Assembly (NCBI RefSeq): GCF_026262505.1
Contig: NC_067206.1
Span: 27,109,896 to 27,173,895, forward strand
Reading direction: 5' to 3'
DNA: 64,000 nt
DNA from: Trichomonas vaginalis G3
Taxonomy: Eukaryota > Parabasalia > Trichomonadida > Trichomonadidae
The notes beneath the pieces are model-generated. The model saw only the letters and a program-made list of their open reading frames with translations, did no database searches and was not told where the DNA came from. The position numbers and the translations under genes are program-made. Below, piece by piece: positions 1 to 11,401 of the stretch (its first letter is position 1; every line of letters begins with the position of its first letter).

Positions 1-3000
1 TCGAAACTTCTTCATCGTAATGAGCGTAAATGTTTTGTCATGATTTCTTCATCGTAATGAGCGTACATGTTTTGTCAAACATGAGCGTAAATGACCCAAA
101 AATAATGTTTAGGGTAGATGGTTAGATCTAACCTCATTTCTACCCTCATGAATTTTCATACGGAATCTCTTCGTAAATGTTTTGTCATGATTTCTTCATC
201 GTAAATGTTTTGTCATGATTTCTTCATCGTAATGAGCGTAAATGATCCAAAAATAATGTTTAGGGTAGATGGTTAGATCTAACCTCATTTCTACCCTCAT
301 TTCTACCCTCATGATTTCTTCGTAAATGTTTTGTCAAACATGAGCGTAAATGACCCAAAAATAATGTTTAGGGTAGATGGTTAGATCTAACCTCATTTCT
401 ACCCTCATTTCTACCCTCATGATTTCTTCGTACGGAATCTCTTCGTACATGAATTTTCATGATTTCTTCATCGTAAATGTTTTGTCATGTTTCTTCATCG
501 TAATGAGCGTAAATGATCCAAAAATAATGTTTTAGGGTAGATGGTTAGATCTAACCTCATTTCTACCCTCATTTCTACCCTCATGAATTTTCATACGGAA
601 TCTCTTCGTAAATGTTTTGTCGAAACTTCTTCATCGTATATGTTTTGTCGAAACTTCATCGTAATGAACGTATATTCTTTGTCAAACATGAGCGTAAATG
701 TTTTGTCAAACATGAGCGTAAATGACCCAAAAATAATGTTTAGGGTAGATGGTTAGATCTAACCTCATTTCTACCCTCATTTCTACCCTCATTTCTACCC
801 TCATGAATTTTCATACGGAATCTCTTCGTAAATGTTTTGTCATGATTTCTTCATCGTAAATGTTTTGTCATGATTTCTTCATCGTAATGAGCGTAAATGT
901 TTTGTCAAACATGAGCGTAAATGATCCAAAAATAATGTTTAGGGTAGATGGTTAGATCTAACCTCATTTCTACCCTCATTTCTACCCTCATGATTTCTTC
1001 GTAAATGTTTTGTCAAACATGAGCGTAAATGACCCAAAAATAATGTTTAGGGTAGATGGTTAGATCTAACCTCATTTCTACCCTCATTTCTACCCTCATG
1101 ATTTCTTCGTACGGAATCTCTTCGTACATGAATTTTCATGATTTCTTCATCGTAAATGTTTTGTCATGATTTCTTCATCGTAATGAGCGTAAATGATCCA
1201 AAAATAATGTTTAGGGTAGATGGTTAGATCTAACCTCATTTCTACCCTCATTTCTACCCTCATGAATTTTCATACGGAATCTCTTCGTAAATGTTTTGTC
1301 GAAACTTCTTCATCGTATATGTTTTGTCGAAACTTCATCGTAATGAACGTATATTCTTTGTCAAACATGAGCGTAAATGTTTTGTCAAACATGAGCGTAA
1401 ATGACCCAAAAATAATGTTTAGGGTAGATGGTTAGATCTAACCTCATTTCTACCCTCATTTCTACCCTCATGAATTTTCATACGGAATCTCTTCGTAAAT
1501 GTTTTGTCATGATTTCTTCATCGTAAATGTTTTGTCATGATTTCTTCATCGTAATGAGCGTAAATGTTTTGTCAAACATGAGCGTAAATGATCCAAAAAT
1601 AATGTTTAGGGTAGATGGTTAGATCTAACCTCATTTCTACCCTCATTTCTACCCTCATGATTTCTTCGTAAATGTTTTGTCAAACATGAGCGTAAATGAC
1701 CCAAAAATAATGTTTAGGGTAGATGGTTAGATCTAACCTCATTTCTACCCTCATTTCTACCCTCATGATTTCTTCGTACGGAATCTCTTCGTACATGAAT
1801 TTTCATGATTTCTTCATCGGAATGAGCGTAAATGTTTTGTCGAAACTTCTTCGTAAATGATTTGTCGAAACTTCTTCATCGTAATGAACGTATATTCTTT
1901 GTCATGATTTCTTCATCGTAATGAGCGTAAATGTTTTGTCATGATTTCTTCATCGTATATGTTTTGTCATGATTTCATCGTAATGAGCGTATATGTTTTG
2001 TCAAACATGAACGTATATGTTTTGTCATGATTTCTTCATCGGAATGAGCGTATATGACCCAAAAATAATGTTTATGTTAGAATGTTAGATCTAACACCTT
2101 TTCTAACATGTTTTCTAACATGGAGGATTTCATTAGATATAAATATTCTTCCTAAACATTATTTTAGTTAAAGTCCATCAAATATTTTTAGGATACTTTC
2201 AACAAATAATGTTTATATCAGATGAAACAGTAAAGTATTATATCTATTAAATCGTCTATGATGTAAATTATGTATAGAATGAAATGGAGGAAGAATGTGT
2301 ATATCAGATGAAACAGTAAAGTATTATATCTATTAAATCGTCTATGATGTAAATTGTGTATAGAATGAAATGAAGGAAGAATGTGTATATCAGATGAAAC
2401 AGTAAAGTATTATATCTATTAAATCGTCTATGATGTAAATTGTGTATAGAATGAAATGAAGGAAGAATATTTATATCTAATGAAATCCTCCATGTTAGAA
2501 AACATGTTAGAAAAGGTGTTAGATCTAACATTCTAACATAAACATTATTTTTGGGTCATATACGCTCATTCCGATGAAGAAATCATGACAAAACATATAC
2601 GTTCATGTTTGACAAAACATATACGCTCATTACGATGAAATCATGACAAAACATATACGATGAAGAAATCATGACAAAACATTTACGCTCATTACGATGA
2701 AGAAATCATGACAAAGAATATACGTTCATTACGATGAAGAAGTTTCGACAAATCATTTACGAAGAAGTTTCGACAAAACATTTACGCTCATTCCGATGAA
2801 GAAATCATGACAAAACATTTACGAAGAGATTCCGTATGAAAATTCATGAGGGTAGAAATGAGGGTAGAAATGAGGTTAGATCTAACCATCTACCCTAAAC
2901 ATTATTTTTGGGTCATTTACGCTCATGTTTGACAAAACATTTACGAAGAAATCATGAGGGTAGAAATGAGGGTAGAAATGAGGGTAGAAATGAGGTTAGA

Positions 3001-6000
3001 TCTAACCATCTACCCTAAACATTATTTTTGGATCATTTACGCTCATGTTTGACAAAACATTTACGCTCATTACGATGAAGAAATCATGACAAAACATTTA
3101 CGATGAAGAAATCATGACAAAACATTTACGAAGAGATTCCGTATGAAAATTCATGAGGGTAGAAATGAGGGTAGAAATGAGGGTAGAAATGAGGTTAGAT
3201 CTAACCATCTACCCTAAACATTATTTTTGGGTCATTTACGCTCATGTTTGACAAAACATTTACGCTCATGTTTGACAAAGAATATACGTTCATTACGATG
3301 AAGTTTCGACAAAACATATACGATGAAGAAGTTTCGACAAAACATTTACGAAGAGATTCCGTATGAAAATTCATGAGGGTAGAAATGAGGGTAGAAATGA
3401 GGTTAGATCTAACCATCTACCCTAAACATTATTTTTGGATCATTTACGCTCATTACGATGAAGAAATCATGACAAAACATTTACGATGAAGAAATCATGA
3501 AAATTCATGTACGAAGAGATTCCGTACGAAGAAATCATGAGGGTAGAAATGAGGGTAGAAATGAGGTTAGATCTAACCATCTACCCTAAACATTATTTTT
3601 GGGTCATTTACGCTCATGTTTGACAAAACATTTACGAAGAAATCATGAGGGTAGAAATGAGGGTAGAAATGAGGTTAGATCTAACCATCTACCCTAAACA
3701 TTATTTTTGGATTCATTTACGCTCATGTTTGACAAAACATTTACGCTCATTACGATGAAGAAATCATGACAAAAATTTACGATGAAGAAATCATGACAAA
3801 ACATTTACGAAGAGATTCCGTATGAAAATTCATGAGGGTAGAAATGAGGGTAGAAATGAGGTTAGATCTAACCATCTACCCTAAACATTATTTTTGGATC
3901 ATTTACGCTCATTACGATGAAGAAATCATGACAAAACATTTACGATGAAGAAATCATGACAAAACATTTACGAAGAGATTCCGTATGAAAATTCATGAGG
4001 GTAGAAATGAGGGTAGAAATGAGGTTAGATCTAACCATCTACCCTAAACATTATTTTTGGGTCATTTACGCTCATGTTTGACAAAACATGTACGCTCATT
4101 ACGATGAAGAAATCATGACAAAACATTTACGCTCATTACGATGAAGAAGTTTCGACAAATCATGTACGCTCATTACGATGAAGAAGTTTCGACAAATCAT
4201 TTACGATGAAACCTTGACAAAACATAAACGAAGAAGTTTCGACAAAACATATACGTTTAGTTTCGACAAAACATGTACGATGAAGAAATCATGAAAATTC
4301 AATGAGGGTAGAAAAGAGGTGAGAAAAGAGGTTAGATCTAACCATCTACCCTAAACATTATTTTTGGATCATTTACGCTCATTACGATGAAGAAATCATG
4401 ACAAAACATATACGTTTAGTTTCGACAAATCATTTACGTTTAGTTTCGACAAAACATGTACGATGAAGAAATCATGAAAATTCAATGAGGGTAGAAAAGA
4501 GGTGAGAAAAGAGGTTAGATCTAACCATCTACCCTAAACATTATTTTTGGATCATTTACGCTCATTACGATGAAGAAGTTTCGACAAAACATGTACGATG
4601 AAGAAATCATGACAAAACATTTACGCTCATTACGATGAAGAAGTTTCGACAAAGCAATATACGCTCATTACGATGAAGAAGTTTCGACAAATCATTTACG
4701 AAGAAATCATGACAAAACATGTACGAAGAAATCATGACAAAACATATACGTTTAGTTTCGACAAATCATTTACGAAGAGATTCCGTATGAAAATTCATGT
4801 ACGATGAAGTTTCGACAAAACATATACGTTTAGTTTCGACAAAACATAAACGAAGAAATCATGACAAAACATATACGTTTAGTTTCGACAAAACATATAC
4901 GTTTAGTTTCGACAAAACATGTACGATGAAGAAATCATGACAAAACATTTACGCTCATTACGATGAAGAAATCATGACAAATCATTTACGAAGAGATTCC
5001 GTATGAAAATTCATGAGGTGAGAAAAGAGGTGAGAAAAGAGGTGAGATCTCATCTCTTCACCTAAACATTATTTTTGGGTCATTTACGCTCATTACGATG
5101 AAGAAATCATGACAAAACATTTACGAAGAAATCATGACAAATCATTTACACTCATGTTTGACAAAACATATACGTTCATGTTTGACAAAACATATACGTT
5201 TAGTTTCGACAAATCATTTACGAAGAAATCATGACAAAACATATACGAATAAATCATGACAAAACATATACGATGAAGAAATCATGACAAAACATATACG
5301 CTCATTACGATGAAGAAATCATGAAAATTCATGAGGTGAGAAAAGAGGTGAGATCTCATCTCTTCACCTAAACATTATTTTTGGGTCATTTACACTCATT
5401 ACGATTAAATCATGACAAAACATAAACGATGAAATCATGACAAAACATTTACGTTCATGTTTGACAAAACATTTACACTCATTACGATGAAGAAATCATG
5501 ACAAAACATTTACGTTCATGTTTGACAAATCATTTACGAAGAAATCATGAAAATTCATGAGGTGAGAAAAGAGGTGAGAAAAGAGGTGAGATCTCATCTC
5601 TTCACCTAAACATTATTTTTGGGTCATTTACACTCATTACGATTAAATCATGACAAAACATTTACGTTCATGTTTGACAAAACATTTACGTTCATGTTTG
5701 ACAAAAACATATACGATTAAATCATGACAAAACATAAACGATGAAATCATGACAAAACATATACGAATAAATCATGACAAAACATATACGATTAAATCAT
5801 GACAAAACATTTACGATGAAGAAGTTTCGACAAATCATGTACGCTCATTACGATGAAGAAGTTTCGACAAATCATGTACGATGAAGTTTCGACAAAACAT
5901 GCTGTCAAAATACTTTGCATTTGGTACATATTGCAAAACATTTACACTCATTACGATGAAGAAATCATGACAAAACATGTACGAAGAAGAAGTTTCGACA

Positions 6001-6675
6001 AATCATGTACGATGAAGTTTCGACAAAACATATACGTTTAGTTTCGACAAAACATGTACGCTCATTACGATGAAGAAGTTTCGACAAATCATGTACGCTC
6101 ATTACGATGAAGAAGTCATGAAAATTCATGAGGTGAGAAAACATGTTAGAAAAGGTGTTAGATCTAACATTCTAACATAAACATTATTTTTGGGTCATTT
6201 AGCTCATTACGATGAAGAAGTCTTGACAAAACATTTACACTCATTACGATGAAGAAATCATGACAAAACATAAACGAAGAAATCATGACAAAACATATAC
6301 GTTTAGTTTCGACAAATCATTTACGAAGAAATCATGACAAAACATATACGATGAAGAAGTTTCGACAAAACATGTACGATGAAACCTTGACAAAACATGT
6401 ACGCTCATTACGATGAAGAAATCATGACAAAACATGTACGAAGAAGTCTTGACAAAACATTTACGAAGAAGAAGTTTCGACAAAACATGTACGATGAAAC
6501 CTTGACAAAACATGTACGCTCATTACGATGAAGAAATCATGACAAAACATGTACGCTCATTACGAAGAAGAAGTTTCGACAAAACATGTACGATGAAGAA
6601 ATCATGACAAAACATATACGTTTAGTTTCGACAAAACATATACGTTTAGTTTCGACAAAACATGTACGAAGAAGT
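1..6675. repeat. Sat-1 satellite array with large inverted repeat
   Basis: Continuous satellite made of short iterons of about 25 bp (forms of gaagaaatcatgacaaaac followed by atttacg or tatacg) punctuated by a longer module: repeated gggtagaaatga, a palindrome around AGATCT, then aaacattatttttgggtca. Left of about 2.16 kb the array reads on the minus strand and right of about 2.46 kb on the plus strand, so the two halves form an inverted repeat. The inner about 330 bp (roughly 1830-2160 against 2461-2790) match almost base for base; further out the match is looser. In the left half a higher-order unit of 679 bp is repeated directly: identical blocks begin at 541 and 1220, and the same block lies inverted at 3201-3416. 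From about 4.98 kb the module changes to a gaggtgaga variant. The 60-90 codon frames here are repeat artefacts. The array runs off the left edge. Confidence 0.9.
2211..2468. repeat. Three 86-bp direct repeats at the centre of the Sat-1 inverted repeat
   Basis: Units begin at about 2211, 2297 and 2383 and differ by only a few bases. They contain atatcagatgaaacagtaaa and end in gaaggaagaat. They fill the spacer between the two inverted Sat-1 arms and resemble none of the arm repeats. The spacer could be the end of a different element caught between two copies of an array, or the loop of a palindromic duplication. A 75-codon minus-strand frame here is repeat-derived. Confidence 0.85.
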
Positions 6676-6684
6676 TTATTTCCT

Positions 6685-6769
6685 GGACTGTTGTCTAAAT
6701 GTCATGTTGTCAGTAATTTTAAGAGAAGTTCATTAACCGAGTGACACATGGTGACGTAGTGACACCTAA
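6685..6769. repeat. Single diverged copy of the Sat-2 unit
   Basis: This stretch contains ttgtctaaatgtcatgttgtc, a T/A-rich part, a shortened aagttcattaac and then gtgacacatggtgacgtagtgacac. It lines up in order with the unit tandemly repeated 20 times at 28.7-31.0 kb (ttgtcaaaatgtcatgttgt, cagaaaagttaaatt, ggtgacc iterons). It sits at the edge of the Sat-1 array and so links the two satellite families of the window. The alignment is by eye and the match is moderate. Confidence 0.5.
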
Positions 6770-6781
6770 AAACCATCTACC

Positions 6782-6976
6782 CTAAACATTATTTTTGCTG
6801 AATTCAACAACAAAATGAACGAGGTCAGGATGTATGCAAATACCTTTGAATTCATTCATAAATGCCTTAGTAAGCTCATAAAATGTTTGTTTTGAGGTCG
6901 AGCCACTTTTGGCTCCACCGTATTCTTTCAACCAAAACTCAAGAATTTTCCTGCGTGAATTTTGTATAAAAACCAA
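6782..6976 (-). pseudogene. C-terminal fragment of an unrecognised protein
   Basis: A 64-codon open frame with no ATG at its front; the only in-frame ATG is about 39 codons in. The translated text (FWLKEYGGAKSGSTSKQTF and onward) has normal composition, unlike the repeat-derived frames around it, so it is probably the 3' end of a once longer gene. Its last codons and stop lie inside a Sat-1 module (aaaaataatgtttagggtag). It is head-to-head with a small plus-strand frame at 7014, with a 22-bp palindrome between them. I do not recognise the family. Confidence 0.35.
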
Positions 6977-6996
6977 CCGTCTGAATTCAGGCGGTT
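6975..6996. promoter_or_regulatory. 22-bp palindrome between two divergent small frames
   Basis: aaccgtctga followed by attcaggcggtt is a palindrome centred on GAATTC with one mismatched pair. It lies between the start of the leftward frame ending at 6782 and the rightward frame starting at 7014. It could be an operator or a hairpin; the sequence alone does not decide. Confidence 0.4.
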
Positions 6997-7013
6997 GTTA
7001 TATTCTTCACAAA

Positions 7014-7163
7014 ATGCCTTATAATACTCTTCGTTCTACAAAGCAAGCATATCATTGGTTTGAAAACCAACAGACAAAAGAACTTTTAGAAGAATTTCCT
7101 CATATGATTGCTTCCCTCGGAAAACCGAGAGAAGAGATTCCGTATGAAAATTCAAGAGGGTAG
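7014..7163 (+). CDS. Hypothetical 49-residue protein ending in a Sat-1 module
   Basis: ATG at 7014 opens 49 codons containing YHWFENQQTKELLEEFPHM, a plausible amphipathic helical protein. The frame is open a further 35 codons upstream, but that part overlaps the opposite-strand fragment and the palindrome. The final residues (EEIPYENS) are encoded by gaagagattccgtatgaaaa, a string that recurs many times in the Sat-1 array, so either the satellite captured the end of this gene or the gene was overrun by the satellite. No family recognised. Confidence 0.35.
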   Translation: MPYNTLRSTKQAYHWFENQQTKELLEEFPHMIASLGKPREEIPYENSRG

Positions 7164-7407
7164 AAAAGAGGGTAGAAATGAGGTTAGATCTAACATTCTA
7201 ACATAAACATTATTTTTGGGTCATTTACACTCATTACGATGAAATCATGACAAAACATATACGTTCATGTTTGACAAATCATTTACGATGAAATCATGAC
7301 AAAACATTTACGATGAAATCATGACAAAACATTTATGTTATACAGTAATGTTAGTCATGAATGTTTGTCCTACGTGTTGGCGTTAGTGTTGAAAAATAAT
7401 GTTTGTC
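7164..7407. repeat. Detached Sat-1 module and flanking spacer
   Basis: Contains gggtagaaaagagggtagaa, the AGATCT palindrome, aaacattatttttgggtca and four gaaatcatgacaaaacat iterons, then a spacer with a repeated atgtttgtcctac motif. No gene seen. Confidence 0.75.
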
Positions 7408-8112
7408 CTACATGAAGCCGTACAAGCGTTTGAATTTGTTTATGCATAAGATTACTCTCTTGTTTTCTGTATCTATCATACAAACATAAGCAGCACCTGT
7501 TTTTGTAAAGTTTATATGAAGTTTTCGATAGTTAAGACCTGTATAATAATAGAATGCGTCCTCATTCTCAACATAGTAGTAGAACTCAAACGAATGCTTA
7601 CCATAATCTGTTATTTCAACAGCTTCGTCAGATATTTCATCAACGAACTCATAAACTATATCGCCATACTTGCTTTTATTTCTATTGTTTTCAGATTTAG
7701 AACACCAACGAAGGTTTGAGATTCTGTTGTCCGTTCTATCATGATTTATATGGTCTATTTCTTTCAAATTGTTTGGATTTTCAATCCACTGTTCTGCAAT
7801 AATTCTATGCTTTAAATGTGTTTTGTTGTTTAAACTAAGCTCAATATAACCATGATTATTTAAGCATTCACTCTTAATATGTTTGTTTTTCTTTCGACGA
7901 ATAGTAAAAGGATATGTCGTACAAATCTCATAATCTTCATGATTTCTCAATGTTTCCCATTGAGTTTGTTCCCCACTAACGTTCTCATTGACGTCCTCAA
8001 TATCTTCTTCCTCACTGAACTCGTCAATATTTTCACTAGCTCCTTCTGTAATGTTTTCATCGGCATTGTCATTGACTTCTTCTGTAATGTTAGATGTTGT
8101 TGTTTCGCTCAT
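7408..8112 (-). CDS. HNH homing-type endonuclease with C-terminal accessory domain
   Basis: 234 residues. Residues 1-50 are an acidic Glu/Asp/Asn-rich leader. Residues 50-145 carry the phage-type HNH layout: a short beta region, then KHRIIAEQW (102-109), EIDHINHDRTDNRISNLRW (118-136) and SENNRN, giving the expected His, Asp-His and Asn ligand and catalytic positions. Proteins of this family are DNA endonucleases often carried by mobile elements. Residues 165-233 (VEITDY...INKFKRLYG) form a separate domain that closely resembles the free-standing protein encoded at 11826. The start is head-to-head with the primase gene at 8213, leaving about 100 bp for both promoters. The frame is intact, unlike the neighbouring primase-helicase. 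Whether it still cuts DNA cannot be told. Confidence 0.8.
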   Translation of the reverse strand: MSETTTSNITEEVNDNADENITEGASENIDEFSEEEDIEDVNENVSGEQTQWETLRNHEDYEICTTYPFTIRRKKNKHIKSECLNNHGYIELSLNNKTHLKHRIIAEQWIENPNNLKEIDHINHDRTDNRISNLRWCSKSENNRNKSKYGDIVYEFVDEISDEAVEITDYGKHSFEFYYYVENEDAFYYYTGLNYRKLHINFTKTGAAYVCMIDTENKRVILCINKFKRLYGFM

Positions 8113-8212
8113 GTTCTTTCACTAATGTTAAAAAGTTATGTTGTACGAATTTTGAACAGAATTTAGAGCAGTTATGAAACAATGAAGTATTTTTACGCTA
8201 TTGAAAGGAACT

Positions 8213-9376
8213 ATGAGAGTGAAGTACATGACAGCAATGACAAAAGGAACTAATATCAAACCTAATGAAATCGCTCACGAGGACATAGAGCTTAACAAGT
8301 ACTTTGTGGAGTATCTTATAAGTGAAGAGTATGTAAGACCTTACTTCATGTTTGACAGCATGAATGAGGATGTTATTTCATGGTTAAAGAATATAAGCAA
8401 TGTTTTCGGTAAGTACGTCATAGATGACAAAGGTCTTGTTGTATTTTATGAGACAGCAATACGAACACAGGAACTAATGGATATTATGCACTCAACAGCA
8501 AAGAAAGGATTTAGTACTATTGGCATGAATGAACATTGCAGGAATGACATATACAACCTATGCTCACGAAAGCCTTACACAAAAGCAATACAAATGATAG
8601 AACATAAGTGTCTAAGGTCAGCAAATGAAATCATTACTGTCAGTGGTTATGAAAGAACTGTTAGCAAAGATGAGTGGAAACAGCTATTCATATTAAGGAA
8701 GGACGTTGCTGAACTAGTTAAACCTGTTGCACAAACATTGTTTCAGATAAGACCAGCAATGACTAAGAACCCTTTGACCTTAGTCAATGAGACCATAGAG
8801 GTTGAAGATAATGACATGAAAGAACTAGGAATGAATGAGAGAAGTTGTGAAGGATGTTTGAGTCAAAACACATGGTTCTTCAGAGCTGTTAAGAAACTTA
8901 GTAAAGAACGACAGAAATATTTTATAGAGAAGTATTGCAAAGGATGTGTAAATGAATTGCTTGAAATAGAACTTAGAGACACTTTCACACTAAAGGACTT
9001 GAGAAGAAATAAGTACATGAGTGAAGGTATTGACATAGCTAGTGTTATAAATGACTTAAGAAGATGTGTTGTCGTTATTGACGGAGCACGTATGACATAT
9101 CTAGTGAAAGATTATGATGGAATACGAGACACAACAACACTTGTGTCAGTAGATAGCAAGGAATTCAATAAGCTCATGAAGAGTGTTTATGTAGGACGTA
9201 TTGAGGAGAAGGATGTGAACGCACTGATGATTTATGAAGCGGGTCAGAACAAGAACTATCTTATGAAGTCAGGCATGAGATTCTTTGACGAAAGAGATGA
9301 CATTTACAGCTATTTCAGAGGATATGAGTATGAGGTACTGAATGAAGTAGATGAAAGCTTATTGAAGGATATTTGA
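8213..9376 (+). CDS. Primase-like N-terminal half of a primase-helicase
   Basis: ATG at 8213 is preferred; the frame is open four codons further up without an ATG. The N-terminal 150 residues have weak likeness to archaeo-eukaryotic primases: YVRPYFMFDS in the place of the metal-binding Asp motif and EHKCLRSANEI in the place of the leucine-arginine motif. Two CxxC pairs (CEGC and CKGC, near residues 205 and 240) could bind zinc. The end matches the region just before the helicase in the second primase-helicase of this window (compare YSYFRGYEYEVL with FSTFQGYKYNIL at 27.65 kb). The frame stops with TGA at 9374, and the homologous text continues in the -1 frame from 9373. The primase call is inference; its link to the helicase is strong. 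Confidence 0.6.
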   Translation: MRVKYMTAMTKGTNIKPNEIAHEDIELNKYFVEYLISEEYVRPYFMFDSMNEDVISWLKNISNVFGKYVIDDKGLVVFYETAIRTQELMDIMHSTAKKGFSTIGMNEHCRNDIYNLCSRKPYTKAIQMIEHKCLRSANEIITVSGYERTVSKDEWKQLFILRKDVAELVKPVAQTLFQIRPAMTKNPLTLVNETIEVEDNDMKELGMNERSCEGCLSQNTWFFRAVKKLSKERQKYFIEKYCKGCVNELLEIELRDTFTLKDLRRNKYMSEGIDIASVINDLRRCVVVIDGARMTYLVKDYDGIRDTTTLVSVDSKEFNKLMKSVYVGRIEEKDVNALMIYEAGQNKNYLMKSGMRFFDERDDIYSYFRGYEYEVLNEVDESLLKDI

Positions 9377-10737
9377 AACATGTTCACGATGTCATATGTA
9401 ATGAGGATGAAGAGCTTTATGAGTATGTTTTGAACTGGTTCGCCTACATCGTTCAAAATCCTTGTGGAAAGACTGGAACAGTACTTTTGTTAATAGGAAA
9501 GCAAGGAACTGGTAAGAATGTACTTAGTAATGTTCTATGCGAGCTCATTAGCAAGTACGCCAACAATAATATAACGGCAATAGAGAATGTGGTTGGTAGA
9601 TTCAATGCTGCTATTGAGAACATGAAGCTCATCGTATGCAATGAACTAAGCTCATGCGATACGTCTAAGGTCATGAACCACGACGCACTAAAGTCAATAG
9701 TAACAGAGACTCAGTTGGACTTAAATCAGAAGTGTCAGCCAGTAAGAAAGATAGAGAATGTTTGTAATATCATCATGATATCTAACAACTTCAACTCAGT
9801 AAAGATTGACAAAGACGACAGAAGATTTGTTGTCATTGACGTAAGCAGCAGATACAAAGGAAATTACGAATATTTCTCAAATCTCATTGAAAGCTTTAAT
9901 GAAGAGTTTTATTCAAACTTACTGACGTACTTCATGAAGAAAGATTTAAGTGAATTTGATGTAAGGAAGATACCATTCACCAGGGCTAAACAAGAACTCA
10001 TCGAAATGAACAAAACACCTTACCAAATGTTTTACGAGGAGTTCTATGAAAAGTTTGTATCCGGATGGAATTGTACAGAGTGCTACAGAAGATATAAAGA
10101 ATTTGCGAAGGAGAATGAATTCTTTGCATGTAGTTCAAATGTATTTGGTGGCAAGATGAGAGAATTTGTGAAGAGAAGTAGAAAGCGAGACGGTTCTGCA
10201 AGAAGTTATATTTACGAAGCAAGTATGATATTAGAAGGTCGTGGAAAGAAAGAAACAGTGAATTATGAGGAAGTGCTTGAAAAATTCATGGAGTACATGG
10301 GAAGCAATATAACATACAACAAAGACATATACAGTGAGTTTAAGTACTACTGTGAACAGCATGAGATTGAAGTAATGAGTAAAGGAGACTTTGAAACGCT
10401 TATGAAAGACAGTAAGGAGGTCGTTCATGAGAACAGTGTTGAAATAGTTCATGAGAACAGTGAGGAGGTCATACATGAATGCAATGATGAAATAGTTCAC
10501 GATGTCGTTCGTGAAGAAGCCATTGCAACAAAGAATGATATAAAGGATTTCATAGAACTTAACAAGGAGGAGTTTAAAGAAGGCTATGAAGTGAAAAGAT
10601 GTGAAGAAGATTTCTTGGCGTATTTGAAGAAAAAGAGACTAAAGCCAATGGCTCAAAATAAGTTTCAATCGATGTTTGAAAAGAAACGTTTGAGCTATGG
10701 TGGTGTAAGAAGCACATATTACTTTGTTAAGAAGTGA
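9373..10737 (+). CDS. SF3 (D5-like) helicase, C-terminal part of a primase-helicase
   Basis: No ATG at its 5' end; it overlaps the previous frame by four bases and continues that protein in the -1 frame, so it is the helicase half of one broken gene rather than a separate one. It shows Walker A (IGKQGTGKN), Walker B-like (LIVCNELS) and sensor motif (IIMISNN), in the order of the D5/SF3 helicases that unwind viral and plasmid replication forks as ring hexamers. After the AAA+ core, residues about 340-380 hold an imperfect acidic repeat (VHENSVEIVHENSEEVIHE). The C-terminus is basic. The stop is followed at once by ATTTATTTTTGT. It parallels the 26618-28639 helicase but is clearly divergent. 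Confidence 0.8.
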   Translation: MKHVHDVICNEDEELYEYVLNWFAYIVQNPCGKTGTVLLLIGKQGTGKNVLSNVLCELISKYANNNITAIENVVGRFNAAIENMKLIVCNELSSCDTSKVMNHDALKSIVTETQLDLNQKCQPVRKIENVCNIIMISNNFNSVKIDKDDRRFVVIDVSSRYKGNYEYFSNLIESFNEEFYSNLLTYFMKKDLSEFDVRKIPFTRAKQELIEMNKTPYQMFYEEFYEKFVSGWNCTECYRRYKEFAKENEFFACSSNVFGGKMREFVKRSRKRDGSARSYIYEASMILEGRGKKETVNYEEVLEKFMEYMGSNITYNKDIYSEFKYYCEQHEIEVMSKGDFETLMKDSKEVVHENSVEIVHENSEEVIHECNDEIVHDVVREEAIATKNDIKDFIELNKEEFKEGYEVKRCEEDFLAYLKKKRLKPMAQNKFQSMFEKKRLSYGGVRSTYYFVKK

Positions 10738-11401
10738 GGACATTTATTTTTGTCGTTAGTGTTGGAGTTTGTGTTTGTTGTTAGTGTTTGTCATTTGTGC
10801 TGAAGTTAGTACTTGATGCTAGTGTTGGAGTTTGTGTTTGTTGTTAGTGTTTGTCATTTGTGCTGAAGTTAGTACTTGATGTTAGTGTTGGAGTTTGTGT
10901 TTGTTGTTAGTGAGAGAATAAATTAAATCATGAACTTTGCCATGGCCTCTGTCCCTAGTAGTTTTCATTAAGTTCTGGAAATAATGAAAGTCATAAACTT
11001 TGCCATGGTCTCTGTCCCTAGTAGTTTTCATTATCTCACAGAGTTAATGAAAGTCATACTTTCTATCAGATGAAGCATGCAGATGAACATAATGAAAGTT
11101 AGTGAGTTTGCCACGAGTTATGAATAAAATATTGGCATATTAGATGAGATAGCTGATGAAACAGATGAAGATAAATTAAATCTTGGACTTTGCCACACTC
11201 TGTCCCTAGTTCCTCAAAATCCTTGACAACGTTGCTTAGAAATTTTGGTTCAAAACCTCATCTGATTTTAATCTGTTATGCTACCTGTTAAGTTTCGCGA
11301 GATTATAAATGTCATGGAGTTATATAAAAAGGAGGGCAGCTAGGGACACTGGAAGTACTTGTAAGGCTATCTGTTAAGATTGCATGAAATACTAAAAAGT
11401 C
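10738..11401. repeat. Intergenic region with two short tandem repeats
   Basis: A unit of about 64 bp containing gttagtgttggagtttgtg occurs two and a half times at about 10755-10915. A second unit with tttgccatggcctctgtccc then tagtagttttcatta occurs at about 10930 and 10995, with a shorter relative near 11180. No gene seen. The repeats fill the space between the helicase and the next small gene. Confidence 0.75.

Noticed and set aside
1-2100. Telomere repeat (tttaggg and taccctcatttctaccctca strings)
   Set aside because: The strings are part of a longer complex satellite unit with coding-like iterons, not a short pure telomeric repeat.
541-3416. 71-residue frames at 541, 1220 and 3201 (identical)
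   Set aside because: They are translations of the same Sat-1 block on both strands; the 679-bp direct repeat and inverted copy explain them.
9355-9380. Canonical -1 programmed frameshift signal
   Set aside because: No X XXY YYZ heptamer fits the zero frame at this or the other two -1 sites, so loss of a T is the simpler explanation.
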